Source: Climacium dendroides (taxonomy: Eukaryota > Streptophyta > Bryopsida > Hypnales > Climaciaceae). Taken from it: a DNA stretch of 64,000 bases. Where the stretch lies: the NCBI GenBank assembly GCA_950106755.1, contig OX467082.1, positions 34,224,001 through 34,288,000 of the forward strand, written 5' to 3'. Made by a program: the position numbers and the translations under genes. Within the stretch, counting starts at the first letter, position 1. Each line of letters opens with the position of its first letter. Under the pieces are notes generated by a model. It did not search any database. It saw only the letters and a list, made by a program, of their open reading frames with translations, and was not told the DNA's origin. Shown here piece after piece: positions 48,025-60,963 of this stretch.

Positions 48025-48960
48025 TTACCCTTTTATATAGTACACTACATTTCCAAAATATTTTCAAAATATTTCTTCAAAGTGTCCTAACCATTTCCTA
48101 AATCAAAGAATTTAGAGTCTTTGTTTTACACCCTAAAGTATATGTTGATTCAAAGTAGTTTGAAGAAGTAAGGAGAAACATTTTCCACCACAACGATGGG
48201 GACATGCTCTTCCATGAAGTTTCTTCCAAATCTTAGTCCGTGGAACTCTTAATTTGGCCTCTTGCTTTCATTGACTTGTCAAAATCCAAAACAAGTTGTT
48301 GAGGCTTAAAGTAATGGTTCCCCCGCTCCAAGAATAGGACGGATTGAAGGATGTCAAGCCCAAGCGCATTTCAAAGTCATGCCTTCTGTGCTGGATGACC
48401 ACGTCCACGCCCTGGAGTCCATGCCCTGACTTCAAGTCCACGCCATGGAGTCTGTGATTCAGCTACGCTCTCTCAAATTCCTTCACCTCTGTAAATTGTC
48501 TGCCCCGGTGTCCGCGCCTTGACACAGTCTATTCAGCGAAAACATATGTTCAACTTTGCCATCTTCTCTCCCCACAAATATGAGGAATTTAAAATAAGGT
48601 GTGTCAACATTTAGTGTTTTCCTTTTTCCATGAAAAGGAGGGACACCATTTTCCAAGACCATTAAATAGGAAGAAGGAGGGATCCCATGCCGAAGGTCAA
48701 CCTACTTTTCAGTACATCCCCAAGTGCGCACCCCCATTTCTGTAGTGGAATCATGCCCTGAAGTCCGCGCCTTGGAGTCCGCGCCCTGTTCAGGAGTCCA
48801 CGCCCTCTGATGATGTCCACGCCCTGGAGTCCGCACCCTGACTTCAAGTCCACGCCCTCACTTGAAGTCCACTCCCTGGAGTCCACGCCCTAGGATGATG
48901 TCTGCGCCCTGAGTAGCGCCAACGCAGTGAAGTTGTAGCCTCCAACTTCTTGAATTATCG
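48025..48960 (+). repeat. GC-rich module, copy 1
   Basis: Opens with CAAAGTGTCCTAACCATTTC, includes CCACCACAACGATGGGGACA and CAAGAATAGGACGGATTG, then turns into an array of AAGTCCACGCCCTGAC and GGAGTCCGCGCCCTG. About 1 kb; repeated at 52,572-53,590, offset 4,569 bp at the anchor AGTGTCCTAA. The first 350 bp look as if they derive from a gene, but I cannot identify it. Confidence 0.8.
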
Positions 48961-48984
48961 TGGGCAAGGGTTTCAAGAGTGCAG

Positions 48985-49038
48985 GATTAGGGTTTAGGGT
49001 TTAGGGTTTAGGGTTTGAGTTTAGGGTTTACGGTTTGA
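48985..49038 (+). repeat. Interstitial telomere-type repeats
   Basis: Three to four perfect TTTAGGG units followed by altered ones (TTTGAG, TTTACGG), about 54 bp, just after GC-rich module 1. Confidence 0.9.
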
Positions 49039-49039
49039 G

Positions 49040-50330
49040 CTAATGGCTTAGGGTAGATTAAATAACAAATCGATGTAGCAATTACCTTTAGAAAAGAACC
49101 TTTCTCATGCATCGAAATCAACTTAACTTGTAAATTCATGTGAAAATGAATTTCTTGTAGCAATGATTCATAATTGTGGATTGGCATTCACAATCACTCT
49201 ACTTCAATTTCACTTGTATGTTTAATTAAGAAAGAGTCCCTTGTGCCAAGTATTAAAAAAAAAAGAATCGCTTTACATTTAGAACAAAATATAACTTGTA
49301 ATTTCTCGTTTCCCAAATAAATTTCTTTTAGTTAATATGCCTAAAATTGAATCCTTAATTATGAATAATGGATTTGAAAAAATAAAACCTATGGGTTCAT
49401 TAATAAAATTCAATCTATCAATTACTTTTGAGAATTGACTCCTTTCCACGTGAATCTAAGTAAACAAAACTTTGAAGTTCTTAAAAAAACAACTTGTAAC
49501 AAGCATGAAGCATCTACAAAAATGAATCTCTTGACGTGAATCCAAAAAAATGTAAGCTCTAAGTTCTCATTCAAAAACAATCTCTATTAGTGAAATTGTT
49601 CAAGAATGAATCCCTTTCTAAGAATAACGAATTCAAAAAAATGAAACTTACAGGTTACGTTAAAAAAAACACCTTGTACAAAGCATTTTCAAATATTAGT
49701 CCCTTCACGTGAATCCAAAAAAATGGAAGATCTAAGTTTCCATTCAAGAACAATCCCTTCTAGCTATTTTTTTAGAAATGGTTCCCTTCCAAGTTATTAA
49801 ACCCCCAAAAATGGCATTGACTTCGAATGTAAGTTCTTTGAAATTCAATGCCCCCAAAGAGGAATGGTGTCACCCAAACTTTTATAAATTTATTATCGGT
49901 ATGATTCAAAACTTTAGTTACAAGTTAAAATGTTGGAGCCTAACGGCCTAAATCCCAAACACAAATACTTGAATTTGCTTTTTTGCTAAAATATAATTCT
50001 AGGAAAGAAAAATGGTGAGAAACAAATCCAAGGAAGAGAATTAAAGGCAAGCAGGGAATCCAAGGGTAGGATCCGATGTAAGGCCCTACAATTTCTTTTT
50101 ATAAAAGAATAGGAACTAAACCAATAGAAAAAATTGTTTCACCTATTTTCCTTTTTTTAAAGAGTCTTTTGCCCCATGTACCATAAACAAATGGGTTAAA
50201 TTTTTCTACGGAAGATTTAATGCAAAGTATCCATTGTCATTCTTGATTTTCTAATGCATGTGATGGCCTTTAACTTCATTTTTTTTATTATCTATTTTTT
50301 TATGACATGTGAAGAAAATGGAAAGGTATT
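49040..50330 (+). repeat. Degenerate medium-length repeats in the hAT interior
   Basis: Loose units of about 160-190 bp with CACGTGAATCCAAAAAAATG, CATTCAAGAACAATC and ACTTGTAAC-like pieces. No gene. Confidence 0.45.
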
Positions 50331-50339
50331 GTAAAAAAT

Positions 50340-52560
50340 TTATCATTGAGTTGGACTGGAGTTGGGATGGAGTGAGTGAGACAGTGAGTGAGCCTAAATC
50401 TAAACCATGAATCCTACCCCTTAAATAGTTAAATTTGGCTTTGAGGTGATTGCTAGACTAACTTCATATTTATTTGATGTTCTATTTTTTTTATGACATG
50501 TGAAGAGAAAAAAATGGCATTGAGACATTGAATTAAATAGAAGAGTTTTGCTTGTAAAGAAAAAAAATTTAAAAATGCTTTTGTCCCCTAATTAAATGTC
50601 CCATATACCATACAGGGAATGGAAAGGAATGTCAGTCCGTTGGAATGTAAGTGCATTTTAAATGTTGTTAATAAAAGCAAACAAATGTGAAAAAATTATG
50701 AAACAAATCTTGTTTTTCATTACCTATTTTTTTATATGAGAAATGGGAAGTGAATGCAAAGACTCCAATTTGGTACCATAAAAAAAATTTATGTTTGAGT
50801 TGGGATGGAAGAGTTTTGCTAATGAATAAAAAAATAGAAAAGGGATTGAATGATTGATGGAAAAAAAATGACAATGAATTCGCCAGTTGGGATGGAAAAG
50901 TCGAAAAGAGTTTGGTAATTAATGAAACAAAATAAAAGGAAAGAGAATGATGGAAAAAGAGAGAACGATATTGAGTTAGATGGACAAGTTTTGCTAAATA
51001 ATAAAGCAAAAAAAAAATTATAATAATGAAAGGGTTGATGGAACCAAAAAAAGAATGACATTCAAGTTGAATGAAAGAGATTTAGTAATGAATGAAGCCA
51101 AAAAAAATTAGGAAAGGTAATGGAATGATTTAACAAGTAAAGAATTTCATGAGTCTTTCTAATGAAGGAACACATATATATTTCCAAAGAATGGCAATGA
51201 ATTTAGGGAATGCTGGGACAAATAAGGAATGGCATTGAATTGGAGTAAAAGAATTTTGGTAATTAATGAAGCCAAATAAATAGGAGTGGGAATGTTGGAA
51301 CCCAAAAAAGAATGACATGGACTTGGAATGGAAGAGTTTGTGAAATAATGAAGCATAAAAGGGATTGATTGAACAAAAAAAGAATGGCATTGAGTTGGAA
51401 TGGAAGAGTTCTAAGAATGAAACAAAAAATTAATAGGAATGGGAATGACGGATTACAAAACAAATGGCATTGAGTTGGGATGGAAGAGTTTGGTATTAAA
51501 TTATTAATGAAGCAAAAGAGATAAGAAAGGGAATGATTCAACAAATAAAGAATGGCAATGAATTAAGATGGTAGCTTTTTTGGAATGAAACAAAGAAAAA
51601 AAATAGGAAAGGGAATGATTAAACCAAAAAAAACTGGCATGGAGTTGGAATAAAAGAGTTTTAAGAATTAATGAAGAAAAAAAAATAGGGAAGAAAATGA
51701 TTCAACATATAAATATTGGCATGGAGTTGGGATACAAGAGTTTAAGGAATTTATGAAGCCAAAAAAAATAGGAAAGGGAATGGTGGAACCAAAAACAAAT
51801 GGCATTGACTTGAAATGGAAGTGTTTAAGGAGTTGATGAAGCCAATAAAAATGGCATGGAGATGGGATGCAAGAGTTTTAGGAATGAAGCAAAAAAAAAA
51901 AAAGAGGAAAGAGAATGATGGAACAAAAAAATAATGGCTTTGAGTTGGGGTGGGAGAACTTTAGAATAAAGTAAAAATAAAATAGGAAAGAAGATGATTC
52001 AAGCCCAAATAAAAGAACTATAAATTGGGATGGGAGAGTTTTAGGAATGATCCAAAAAAATAGGGAAAGGAATGATAGAACCAAAATAGAACATTTGGCT
52101 TTGAGTTGGGATGGAAGAGTTTTAGAAATGAAGCCCAAAAAAAAAGGAAAGGGAATGATGGAACAAAAAAAAAGGAACTATGAATTGGGATGGGAGAGTT
52201 TTAGGAACAAAATAGAAAAAAGAATTATTCAACCAAAAGAAGAAAATTAAGTACATGTTGGAATGGGAGAGTTTTAGGATTGAAGCAAAAAAAATAGGAG
52301 AGAGAATGATCCAACCTAAAATGAATGGCATAGAGTTGGGATGGGAGAGCTTTGCTAATTCATGGAAAAAATAGGAAAGGGAATGATGGAACAAATAAAA
52401 AATGGCATTGAGTTAGGATGGAAGAGTTTTAGGAATATAGCCAACAAAAATAGGACAGGGAATGATTCACCAAAAAAAAGAATGACAATGAGTTGGAATA
52501 AAAGAATTTTAGGATTGGAGTAAAAAAATAGAAAATGTTTTCTAATTAATGAAGCAAGAA
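50340..52560 (+). repeat. Minisatellite array, A-rich strand, long block
   Basis: More than twenty diverged units of about 70-85 bp: AATGGCATTGAGTTGGGATG, GAAGAGTTTTAGGAATGAAG, A runs and AGGAAAGGGAATGATGGAAC. Same family and orientation as 47,340-47,960. Frames on both strands are spurious. Confidence 0.85.
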
Positions 52561-52571
52561 AAATAGGAAAA

Positions 52572-53590
52572 TAATGATTTTATCTAGTACAGTACATTTT
52601 CAAAATATTGCCTAAACATTTTCAAAATATTTCCAAAATATTTCTTCAAAGTGTCCTAACCATTTCCTAAATCAAAGAATTTAGAGTCTTTGTTTTATAC
52701 CCTAAAGTATATGTTGGTTCAAAGTAGTTTGAAGTGTTAGAAGAAATAAGGAGAAACATTTTCCACCACAACGATGGGGACATGCTCTTCCATGAAGTTT
52801 CTTCCAAATCTTAGTCTATGGAGCTCTTAATTTGGCCTCTTGCTTTCATTGACTTGTCAAAATCCAAAACAAGTTGTTGAGGCTGAAATTAATGGTTCCC
52901 CCGCTCCAAGAATAGGACGGATTGAAGGATGTCAAGCCCAAGCGCATTTCAAAGTCATGCCTTCTGTGCTAGACGACCACGTCTACGCCTTGGAGTCCAC
53001 GCCCTGACTTCAAGTCCGCGCCCTAACTTGAAGTCCACGCCGTGACTTGAAGTTCACGCTTTGGAGTCCACGCCCTGACTTTAACTCCACGCCATGGAGT
53101 CTGTGATTCAGTTGCGCTCTCTCAAGTTCCTCCGCTTCTGTGAATTGTCCGCCCTGGAGTCCGCGCCCTGCGTCCGCGTCCTGACACAGCCCATTCAGAG
53201 AAAACTTATGTTCAAGTTTGTCATCTTGTCTCCCCACGAATATGAGATCTAAAACAAAGTGTGTCAACATTTAATGTTTCCCTTTTTCCATGAAAAGGAG
53301 GGACACCATCTTCCAAGACCATAAATTAGGAAGAAGGAGGGATCCCATACCGAAGGTCAACCTACTTTTCAGTGCATCCCCATGTGACCACCCCCATTTC
53401 TGTAATGGTGTCACGCCCTAAAGTCCGCGCCCTTACACTCACGGTGAAGTCCGCGCCCTAATTGTACGAGTCCGCGCCCTGACGCTGAAGTCCGCGCCCT
53501 GACTGTACAAGTCCGCGCCCTGACGCTCACGTTGAAGTCCGTGCCCTGACTTCACGAGTCCGCACCCACACATGATGTCTACCTCTTGGA
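52572..53590 (+). repeat. GC-rich module, copy 2
   Basis: Near-identical to copy 1 over most of its length, with a longer terminal array of AAGTCCGCGCCCTGAC-type units to 53,580. The array then merges into the right end of the hAT element. Confidence 0.85.
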
Positions 53591-53752
53591 TTCGCTGTTT
53601 GAGGTGACGTGTCATTCAAAAAAATTCCACAACTTTGAAAAATTAAAGTCGTTCAGTTGGTCCGGACCGTTCGTCCGTCCGGTCCGGTTTGCTCGTCCGT
53701 CCGGGATGTCCGACGACCCTAACTCGCCTGTTATAACAACCCTGAGAAAACT

Positions 53753-54720
53753 TGTAATCATTCCATTTTGATCAATGAGTCAAAAGTTATGAGGAGTTTT
53801 AGTATGCGAGTAGTTATGGATTCTCTATTCTAAAATAAACTTTGAAGTCCTTTATTTAACTCAATTTTTCAATATTTTTGAAAAAGAATAAATTCATAGG
53901 ATGTAGATTTTTTACTACAACATCATAACTATTGGTATTGGCATTTTTCAACTCCATAATTAAATTCCTAACAATTTTATATTTTGAATAATTTTCTACT
54001 TCTTTCTACTTACTATTTTTTTCCTATATGCTATACAATTCCAATTGATTTGAAAATTTTCAAGCATGTAGCCAACATGCCTTGAAGAATGAATCCAAAG
54101 GAGCATCACCACTTTGGACATTTTTTCATACATATGTGACCTTATGAAGTAGTACAACCGCCTAATTATCTATAGGGACCTCTAAAAGGATTTCTATGAA
54201 TTTGAAGCTCATATCTTGCAATTCATGCGGTGGAAATTTCTAAAAAGTTTTCCACATGTTCTCAAGTTGGCACACAACAAGATCTTACACTTTCATGTGT
54301 CCAAAAATGTTTTTTTTCCAAAATTTGGTACTTGTACTAGAAATGATAATTTTCGGGTGTTTTTGGTGAAAATATAGTCAAGGAATTCAAGGGATTAAAA
54401 GCTGAAACTAAATTTGTAGGAGGTGAAGATTCTTGAAATATTTTTCAGTAAATTTTCCTTGAAAGAAAAGTGGAATTGGCATCTAACCCAAGTCATTTCA
54501 TGTTTTTGGAACTTTGTGGAATTAGTTATGAAATTTTGAAGTTGAAATGGCATAGAGCTCTAAAATTATCCATTGTCCTCCTAAAACACACATTGTTTGT
54601 ACATTGCTAAAGGCTATGAAAAAGCAACATGTACAAATAGTGTACATACATTTAACTAGAGGTGGGCAATTTTAGAACCTATGTGCTTTTAGAACCTCCT
54701 ACCTTAAACCTTCCTCCCGC
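53753..54720. other. AT-rich DNA, possible right part of an outer element
   Basis: No gene. Ends with GAGGTGGGCAATTTTAGAAC and AGAACCTCCTACCTTAAA, the inverse of 45,343-45,385. CAAAAGTTATG near 53,780 resembles pieces left of the hAT element, consistent with one split element. Confidence 0.35.
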
Positions 54721-54899
54721 ATACATTCTACAAATTGAGGTTCAGTTTACAATTAACTCTACTATTGTGTTTAGTTTCATTGCTTTTCTTCTTTTCTGAG
54801 TGTCATAATTTCCAATTGATCTTTCCTTGCAGTTTACAGTTTTGCATTTGACACCTAAATGAAGTGAGTCAAATTAGTTGAATGTTTGCTACGATAATT

Positions 54900-55560
54900 T
54901 GTTTCCATTTCACAAGGAAAGTCACTATAGTTCCACTGACTAAGCAGCAATAGCCGCTGCAGGAGTGTTACAAAATCCAGCTATGAACAGACCTCTGCTG
55001 CAGGAAGTTAACTGAAGTTACCAACATTCTCCGTCCTCGCTCAGGTGATACGGCGTGGATGTCTTTGCGGCTGCTTACTTAACTTACACCCACTGCACTG
55101 GTAGACAGTCTAGAACCAAGCAACGCTAGCTAGCTGGTGCTGTGTCCCAAATGGATGCGCAGATTCAGGTGCACTTGCCAAACTAGCGATCGAGCGATCT
55201 CCCCAATTCGCTTCCGATTCCAAACATTTTCCTACCCGCAAATCCGCCTCCGGCCACTCATGCACTTCAGTTCGATTGCTTGTAAGTTGCGGCGGCGATC
55301 AGGTGCTGAGATTGAGGTTGTGGACCGACAGATCGACGTGTGGCCCATGTGGACATCGCATTCGCTCGATCTTCCCCGCCTGGCTAACTTAACTGAACTG
55401 AATTTGTAAGGCCATGATCTTGAGAAGCCTTGAGAGCTTGAATTCCGTCGGGTACGTTCAGGGGACAGTTACTCTAAGGCCGGACGCCCCGCCACTCTTT
55501 CTGGCAGGCTATAAGTTAAGTTAAGTGCCGTTCAGTTCCTGTACGTGCAACTGAACTGGA
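54900..55560. other. GC-richer stretch, product unknown
   Basis: Higher G+C than its surroundings, with a 90-codon plus-strand frame (55,137-55,409) and a GCTTGTAAGTTG donor-like site at about 55,280. AAGTTAAGTTAAGTG and related pieces recur around it. I see no known domain. It may be the 5-prime end of a gene or decayed gene sequence. Confidence 0.25.
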
Positions 55561-55712
55561 ATTTCATGACGTGATCCAAAGGTTTGGTAATGGATTTCGA
55601 CACTCAGTCATTTCCAACTTGCATTGCTGGACATGTGAACGATTCATGATAGCTGTAAAGATGCTCTGTCTGTGAGACTCTGGTGTTTCTGCAACCAAAC
55701 TATTGAGATGTA

Positions 55713-56520
55713 TAAGGTGGGTAGTGGGAACCTCCAAAGCCGCCACTTTTACTATTATTAGACTGGTCAGATCTTCATATTTTCATGTTGGCAAGTGCAA
55801 AGGAGGTTTTGGCGCACCAAAAAATGCAACATTTGGATATAGTATGCAAAAGTTATGAACAGTCAAAGGTTTTTTTGTAGATGTTCTAAAATCGTTTCAT
55901 CCACACAGATATAGAGAGAGATTGATTTTGGAGATGTACTTAGAGTAATGATGGTAGTTTAAGGTAGGGTGTGAGTTTGGGTATATCCACCTTAGGTAGA
56001 AAGCAAAAAAGAAACCCATAGACTAAGTAAAGCTATCTATGGCTACATTTATGACAATTTTTTTGTCATTCAAGCATTACATGGAAAATGAGGCCTCTAC
56101 AGGGCCACCTTTGTTGGACCAACAATCCACATTATAAAATAAGTTAATTTTTTATTTAGACTGTTGGTCTAACCATGGCAACCCTATAGAAGCCTCATTT
56201 TCTCTAATGACATTGATGCAAAGTTGAGAATTTTTTAGTGATTGTGGACAAGGAGGGTACATTCAAGCTCACAACCTCCCTAAAACCACCATCATCACTC
56301 TATATACATCTCCAAAATCAAACATGTACCTATGTAGAAAAAACAATTTTAGAATATCTAAAAAAAACTTTGACCCTTAATAATTTTTGCATACAACATC
56401 CAAATATCATGTTCTTTAGTGCAATCAAACCTCCTTTCACTTGCCAACAAGAAAATATGGAAATTTGACCAATCTAATAACAAAGTAACAAAAAGTGGCA
56501 ATTTCAGGGTACCTACCTTA
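55713..56520. mobile_element. Foldback element, about 808 bp, complete
   Basis: The left half (to about 56,130) and right half (from about 56,160) pair over nearly their whole length. Pairs include TTTTCATGTTGGCAAG with CTTGCCAACAAGAAAA, TTGATTTTGGAGATGTA with ACATCTCCAAAATCAA, and AAAATGAGGCCTCTACAGGG near the centre with CCCTATAGAAGCCTCATTTT. Outer ends are AAGGTGGGTA and TACCTACCTT. Half copies lie at 12,279-12,580 and 62,244-62,710. Non-coding. Confidence 0.75.
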
Positions 56521-59500
56521 GCAAACAAATTGTTGTGGACAATATAGTCATTTAGGACACTTGGGTTGTTTGTCATCTACAAAATAATTTGGAAGTTCAG
56601 CAACTCAATATATGCATTAGCAAATGCCACATAGGTGTCCATGTTTTGCTAGCTACACGTATTTTTCTACTAGTTAACGTCCTCAAATGAGAGATTATTA
56701 AAGATAACTACATTAATAGCATTTTAAGAAGCATTTGAGCATTTTTGGTATTAGGAAAATGTTTACATTTGTTTGATCTTGTTGTCTTTGGGAAAAAAAT
56801 GCTACTATATTTTATGATGTATGTTTTGGACACTATATGAATATATTATAAATCTTGAAAGAGTTGATTGTATGTTTATGTTAAATTGACTTGAGGCTCT
56901 TGTGTTTAGATTATATTTATGTTTTTATGATAATTATCCTTTGAAATTCAATTTTGAAATCAATTCTTTTTCTAAAATGCTTGTAGGCAATTTCGTTAAA
57001 ATGGCAAAATTTTGCAACTTTGGTAGTTTTATAGTTCAAATCGAGTAGTCTGAAATATATAGATTTCTTAGATTTTTCAATCTATATCATTTCTAAATGT
57101 TTGAAAGCTACATGAGTCATAGATGGTAATTTCATAGTTTAGACTGTGCAATCTACATCTATACTAGTCTTAGATTTCTAAAATCCATAAACGTCCTAAG
57201 TGTCACTTATCCGGTTCAAACCAGGTGGTCTAAAAATAGTACAAGGAATACCGCCATTTTGACAAAACTCCCCATTATTACAGTGAACCTCCTTTTCTAT
57301 AGAATTTGAGTTTTTTAATGAGTTTTTAACATTAGTGATTTAATTGTTCACAACCAAAGGTTCATTATGGAATGAACACAAAACAAACAAATCAAACATT
57401 CACTTTGAATAAGCAATATAGCATGACTAACACCAATTGTTATTTAAAAGTACAAGTGGATTACAAACGACAAGAAATTACTATCATCAACTTCTATTGT
57501 AATTTCTTGCATTTCCTTTGTGGTAAGTTATTTGTCCTAATTATATATGCATTCTCAAATCAGTAAGTAACATTTAAAAATGAAGTTGGTTGAAAACTTG
57601 TATTATTAAACCTGTAAAGGATCAAAGCAAATTTTAGGCAAAAATTGTGAATGATTGAATATTACTCTTAAGGGCAATGAGAAAAAAAATTAATAAAAAA
57701 AAATTTCTCTCAACATTTGACAATTGATCTAAATTTTTACTAGGCTACCATGGGAGTGTTTGGAAAAAATTTCAAAAACTTTGACCACACAAATTGATAG
57801 ATTATAATGTTTGAAGTTAGAAGAAAAAGTTTTTTTACCTCGCCTAGAAGGGCTAGGAGACTTGTAACTCTTTCTAAAGTAAAATGTTTTCACTAATAAT
57901 GGGGTTTTTTGACATTTTCATCTTGTGTCATGTAAGTTATATACTTGCCAAATTTCAAAATTAGAAGAGGAGTCATACTGCCCAAAGTTGCTCGGTCTTT
58001 CTAAAAAATTCAAGGTAGCATAGCTTTTGATTCAAGCACCAATAGAAAAAAAAATTACATTCCCACTGAGAGATACCTATTCACACCTTCTGTCAAAATT
58101 TTGTAACCATCCAACCAAAATTGACTTCATGAGTAACTACTTGAGATCCTTTGCATACATTGAACAATTACTTGGTCCATTAGGGATTAATTTTGAATAC
58201 TTATCCTTGATTGTTAATAGAAACAAACCATATTTGGAGCATCTATCTTCTTTTCAACTCAAGCTTGTAAGCTTCAAAATGATTCCTTTTTTAAAAATCA
58301 ATTTAAATTGTAAATGAAAAAATGATCTTCTCTCAAAATTTGCAACTTAACCTTGAAACAATGATGAAGATGCAAATTGTTTGATGGATGAATTTTTCTA
58401 TTACTATCATTAGAAGAAATTTGGGGCCTCTAGAAGACTGTGAGTTCCCGAGCTTTGAAAACTATCTCGGCCATGTGGAGATGTTGCCAATTGCGTAGTC
58501 CAATGTGGTGGAGATTGTGCCACGTCATTTTCTAGAAAAAAAATTGCATTTTAGAAATTTAGTTTTTTCTTTAAAAAAATTTTGACAACTGGATGCGTTC
58601 CTTTACTATCATGGGAACAAAATCAAGAATAGACTTGAAATGGTCTTCTGATGGCCTCAAATGTCCTCTAATGAGAAATAGAGAATGAACTTGTTGATTT
58701 AAGAATTGAATCATCTTTGAGTGAGTACCTATCACCAAAGAGGCAAATTTCTAGGATTAAAATCATCAGCTAAGTCAAGACCTTCTCCATAATAAAATTG
58801 CTAGAAGAAAAATATTTACAATTGACAAACCTTCAACCATAAGCTACAATAGAGAAAACCAAGAAGTTACACTATTTAGTTCACCAAAGCCCCCCTCTCC
58901 CTTATATGCATAAATTAATTATGTTATGAACTTCTAATAAAATTATAGAAGCCAAAGTTGAACTAACCAATCATGAAGTCAAATGATGAATACAATAGTT
59001 GCACCTATTGTAATTGTGGTTCATTTCAACAACTAACTCCTACTTATTCTTGCCTAAAATGTATTGCCTCTATTCATGAAAATCCAATGACAATGAAGAA
59101 GCACTGAAACTAATATTAGCTATGAAGTGTTTGCACTTGTATCAATTCATATTTGTCAATCCTAACTAGAAAGAATTTTAACATAAAATGAAAGCGCTTT
59201 TTTTAAGGGAACTACACTTAGAATTGACCACCCTTAAAAATCAATCCCCACTTTTGAAGGGAAACTAAACATAAAGGATACCCCAAATGGTGAGCATTAG
59301 AAGGAAAAGTACAAGGTGGAATTGGGGGCCATTTTGAGTAGCAAATATCTCTATTTATAATATTGTAGAGGTGGCAACCTTACAAGTGGTTGAATTTGAG
59401 TACACTTTTTTTTAGTTTAACTTCTTTCCTATAACATGTTTTGATACTACTAGTGTCATTTCTTATTGTACATAAAATGAATTTTGGCATCACCTACATT

Positions 59501-60885
59501 ACACTTTTAGCCTCCTACATAATATGTTTTGTATCTTTGAAAATTTGTAACTAATTCATTGTGCTTCCAAAAATTATGAAACCACTTGCGTTTTGATTCA
59601 TAGTCTTTTACCAATGTGCGAATATTATTATTCATTTTCTATGGCATGTTAGTTATAGCGTAGAACTTATTTGTGCAATTTTAGGTGTAGTTACCATGAT
59701 CAAACTTCACCGTAAGCTAGTTCAAACTCTTCTACAAGATGAGATTTGATAATCTCAAATCTTTGAATCTTCAGATTTTAGAGATTTTGGAAAGATTGTC
59801 TCGGTAGTAGGTACAATGGTGCCGTGGCCACCATGAGCATGTAACCCCAATCTAGTGGAGGGGATGAGTTCTTATGAACTCAGTTTTTTGTGAAACTTTT
59901 TGAAACTTTCTCATAAGATAGAAAAATTTATTAAATTCCTAGGCATATAATTTTTATTTCAATCAATGCCTGGGAGCAGAAGTTATACTATAAAAAGCCC
60001 GAATTTTCATTTGATGGGCAAAAAATAAATCAACAAAAACTTGAAACTAAAATTTTAAACTTTTCTTTCTTATAGACCACATTTTTGTCTACAAGTGAAG
60101 CCGTTTGATTCATTCAATTTGAATGAGTGATGTGAAAGTTATGAACAATTTTATTTTTTGGGAAATTTGAACATTTTTTTTTTAAATAACTTGTAGGATG
60201 CAATTTTTGATGCAATTTTCACAATTTAAAAAAAAATTGTTTGACAAGGTTAAATTTGCTTGCTAGAACAATCTCACTATTGGGATTATTGTATTTCAAT
60301 CCCATATTAAAACTACTAATAATTTATTTTTTCTTTCAATCTTGAACCTACTTCTATTTAACAATTTTTTAAAGAACGAAAATCAAGTTGTTGTATTTTC
60401 AAATTTCTTTTCAAGATTTTCAATTCTTTAGCACAAAATTTTTTTTATTCAAAATCCGTAGTGCACTTTTATTTTCACAAATGGTGGTCAAAGTCATCTA
60501 AAATTGTAGAATAGTGTTCAAAAATAATAAATAAGTAAACTTTGAATGTTAATATCTCTCAATCTATATGGTCAAACTTCATGAAATTTTTACTACTTGA
60601 TTTTAAACAAGTAAAATACAAGATCCTATGGTTAGATTCTAAAAAAACATTTTTTTTTTATTTCTTTGAGCAAATGCAATAGAAATGGTAATTTTGAGTG
60701 TTTTTTGATAGAAAAATGGCCTTAGGCCTTTAGGGGTTTAAGGTTTTGGACATGATTTTTATTAATAGATATCCAAAAAATTATTGGAACCTACTAACAA
60801 GAAAGGAATAATTTCTAAGCACTTTCAAATGTATTATTTGGACACTATAAATATAAGTTGTGAATTTTTAAAGAGCCGACTATAA
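56521..60885. other. AT-rich DNA without supported features
   Basis: Only chance frames, the longest 96 codons at 58,027-58,317 without an ATG start. Some segments (57,700-58,000 and 60,080-60,720) share phrases such as AAAGTTATGAAC and ATGGTCAAACTTCATGAA with 44,560-45,300 and probably belong to an old dispersed repeat I could not bound. Confidence 0.4.
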
Positions 60886-60963
60886 GTGCACTGCTATCCT
60901 GCATGGAGAGCTTCTTCGTCATTCATTGGCTGGAAAACATCCTCGACATCGTTTAAGGGTTAA
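60886..60963 (-). mobile_element. MITE family 1, fragment
   Basis: On the minus strand it starts TTAACCCTTAAACG (60,963) and follows the copy at 1495 for about 70 bp (AATGAATGACGAAGAA, GGATAGCAGTGCA). The other half is missing. Confidence 0.55.

Larger units (their letters stand above)
45653..53752. mobile_element. 8.1-kb non-autonomous hAT element with target duplication
   Basis: The element is 45,661-53,744, flanked by the perfect 8-bp direct repeat AGAAAACT (45,653-45,660 and 53,745-53,752). The ends are CATGGTTGTCATA and, inverted, CAGGGTTGTTATAACAGG, typical of plant hAT elements. Both ends then carry GTCCG-rich inverted sequence and GGGCGCGGAC arrays (45,830-45,900; inverse 53,400-53,580). 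The interior has no transposase. It holds minisatellites, two copies of a GC-rich module, a telomere-type tract and degenerate repeats. The open frames in it are artefacts of the satellites. Confidence 0.85.

Noticed and set aside
48030..48390. Retrotransposon fragment in GC-rich module 1
   Set aside because: All frames contain stops and I could not match any reverse transcriptase, gag or integrase motif.
50668..52394. Many minus-strand frames of 65-113 codons
   Set aside because: All are readings of the A-rich minisatellite (inverse strand) and repeat the same low-complexity words.
55137..55409. 90-codon plus-strand frame in the GC-richer stretch
   Set aside because: No ATG at the start, and other frames are similarly open. 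Kept only as an unassigned region.
58027..58317. 96-codon plus-strand frame
   Set aside because: No ATG at the start, AT-driven composition, no domain and no splice context.
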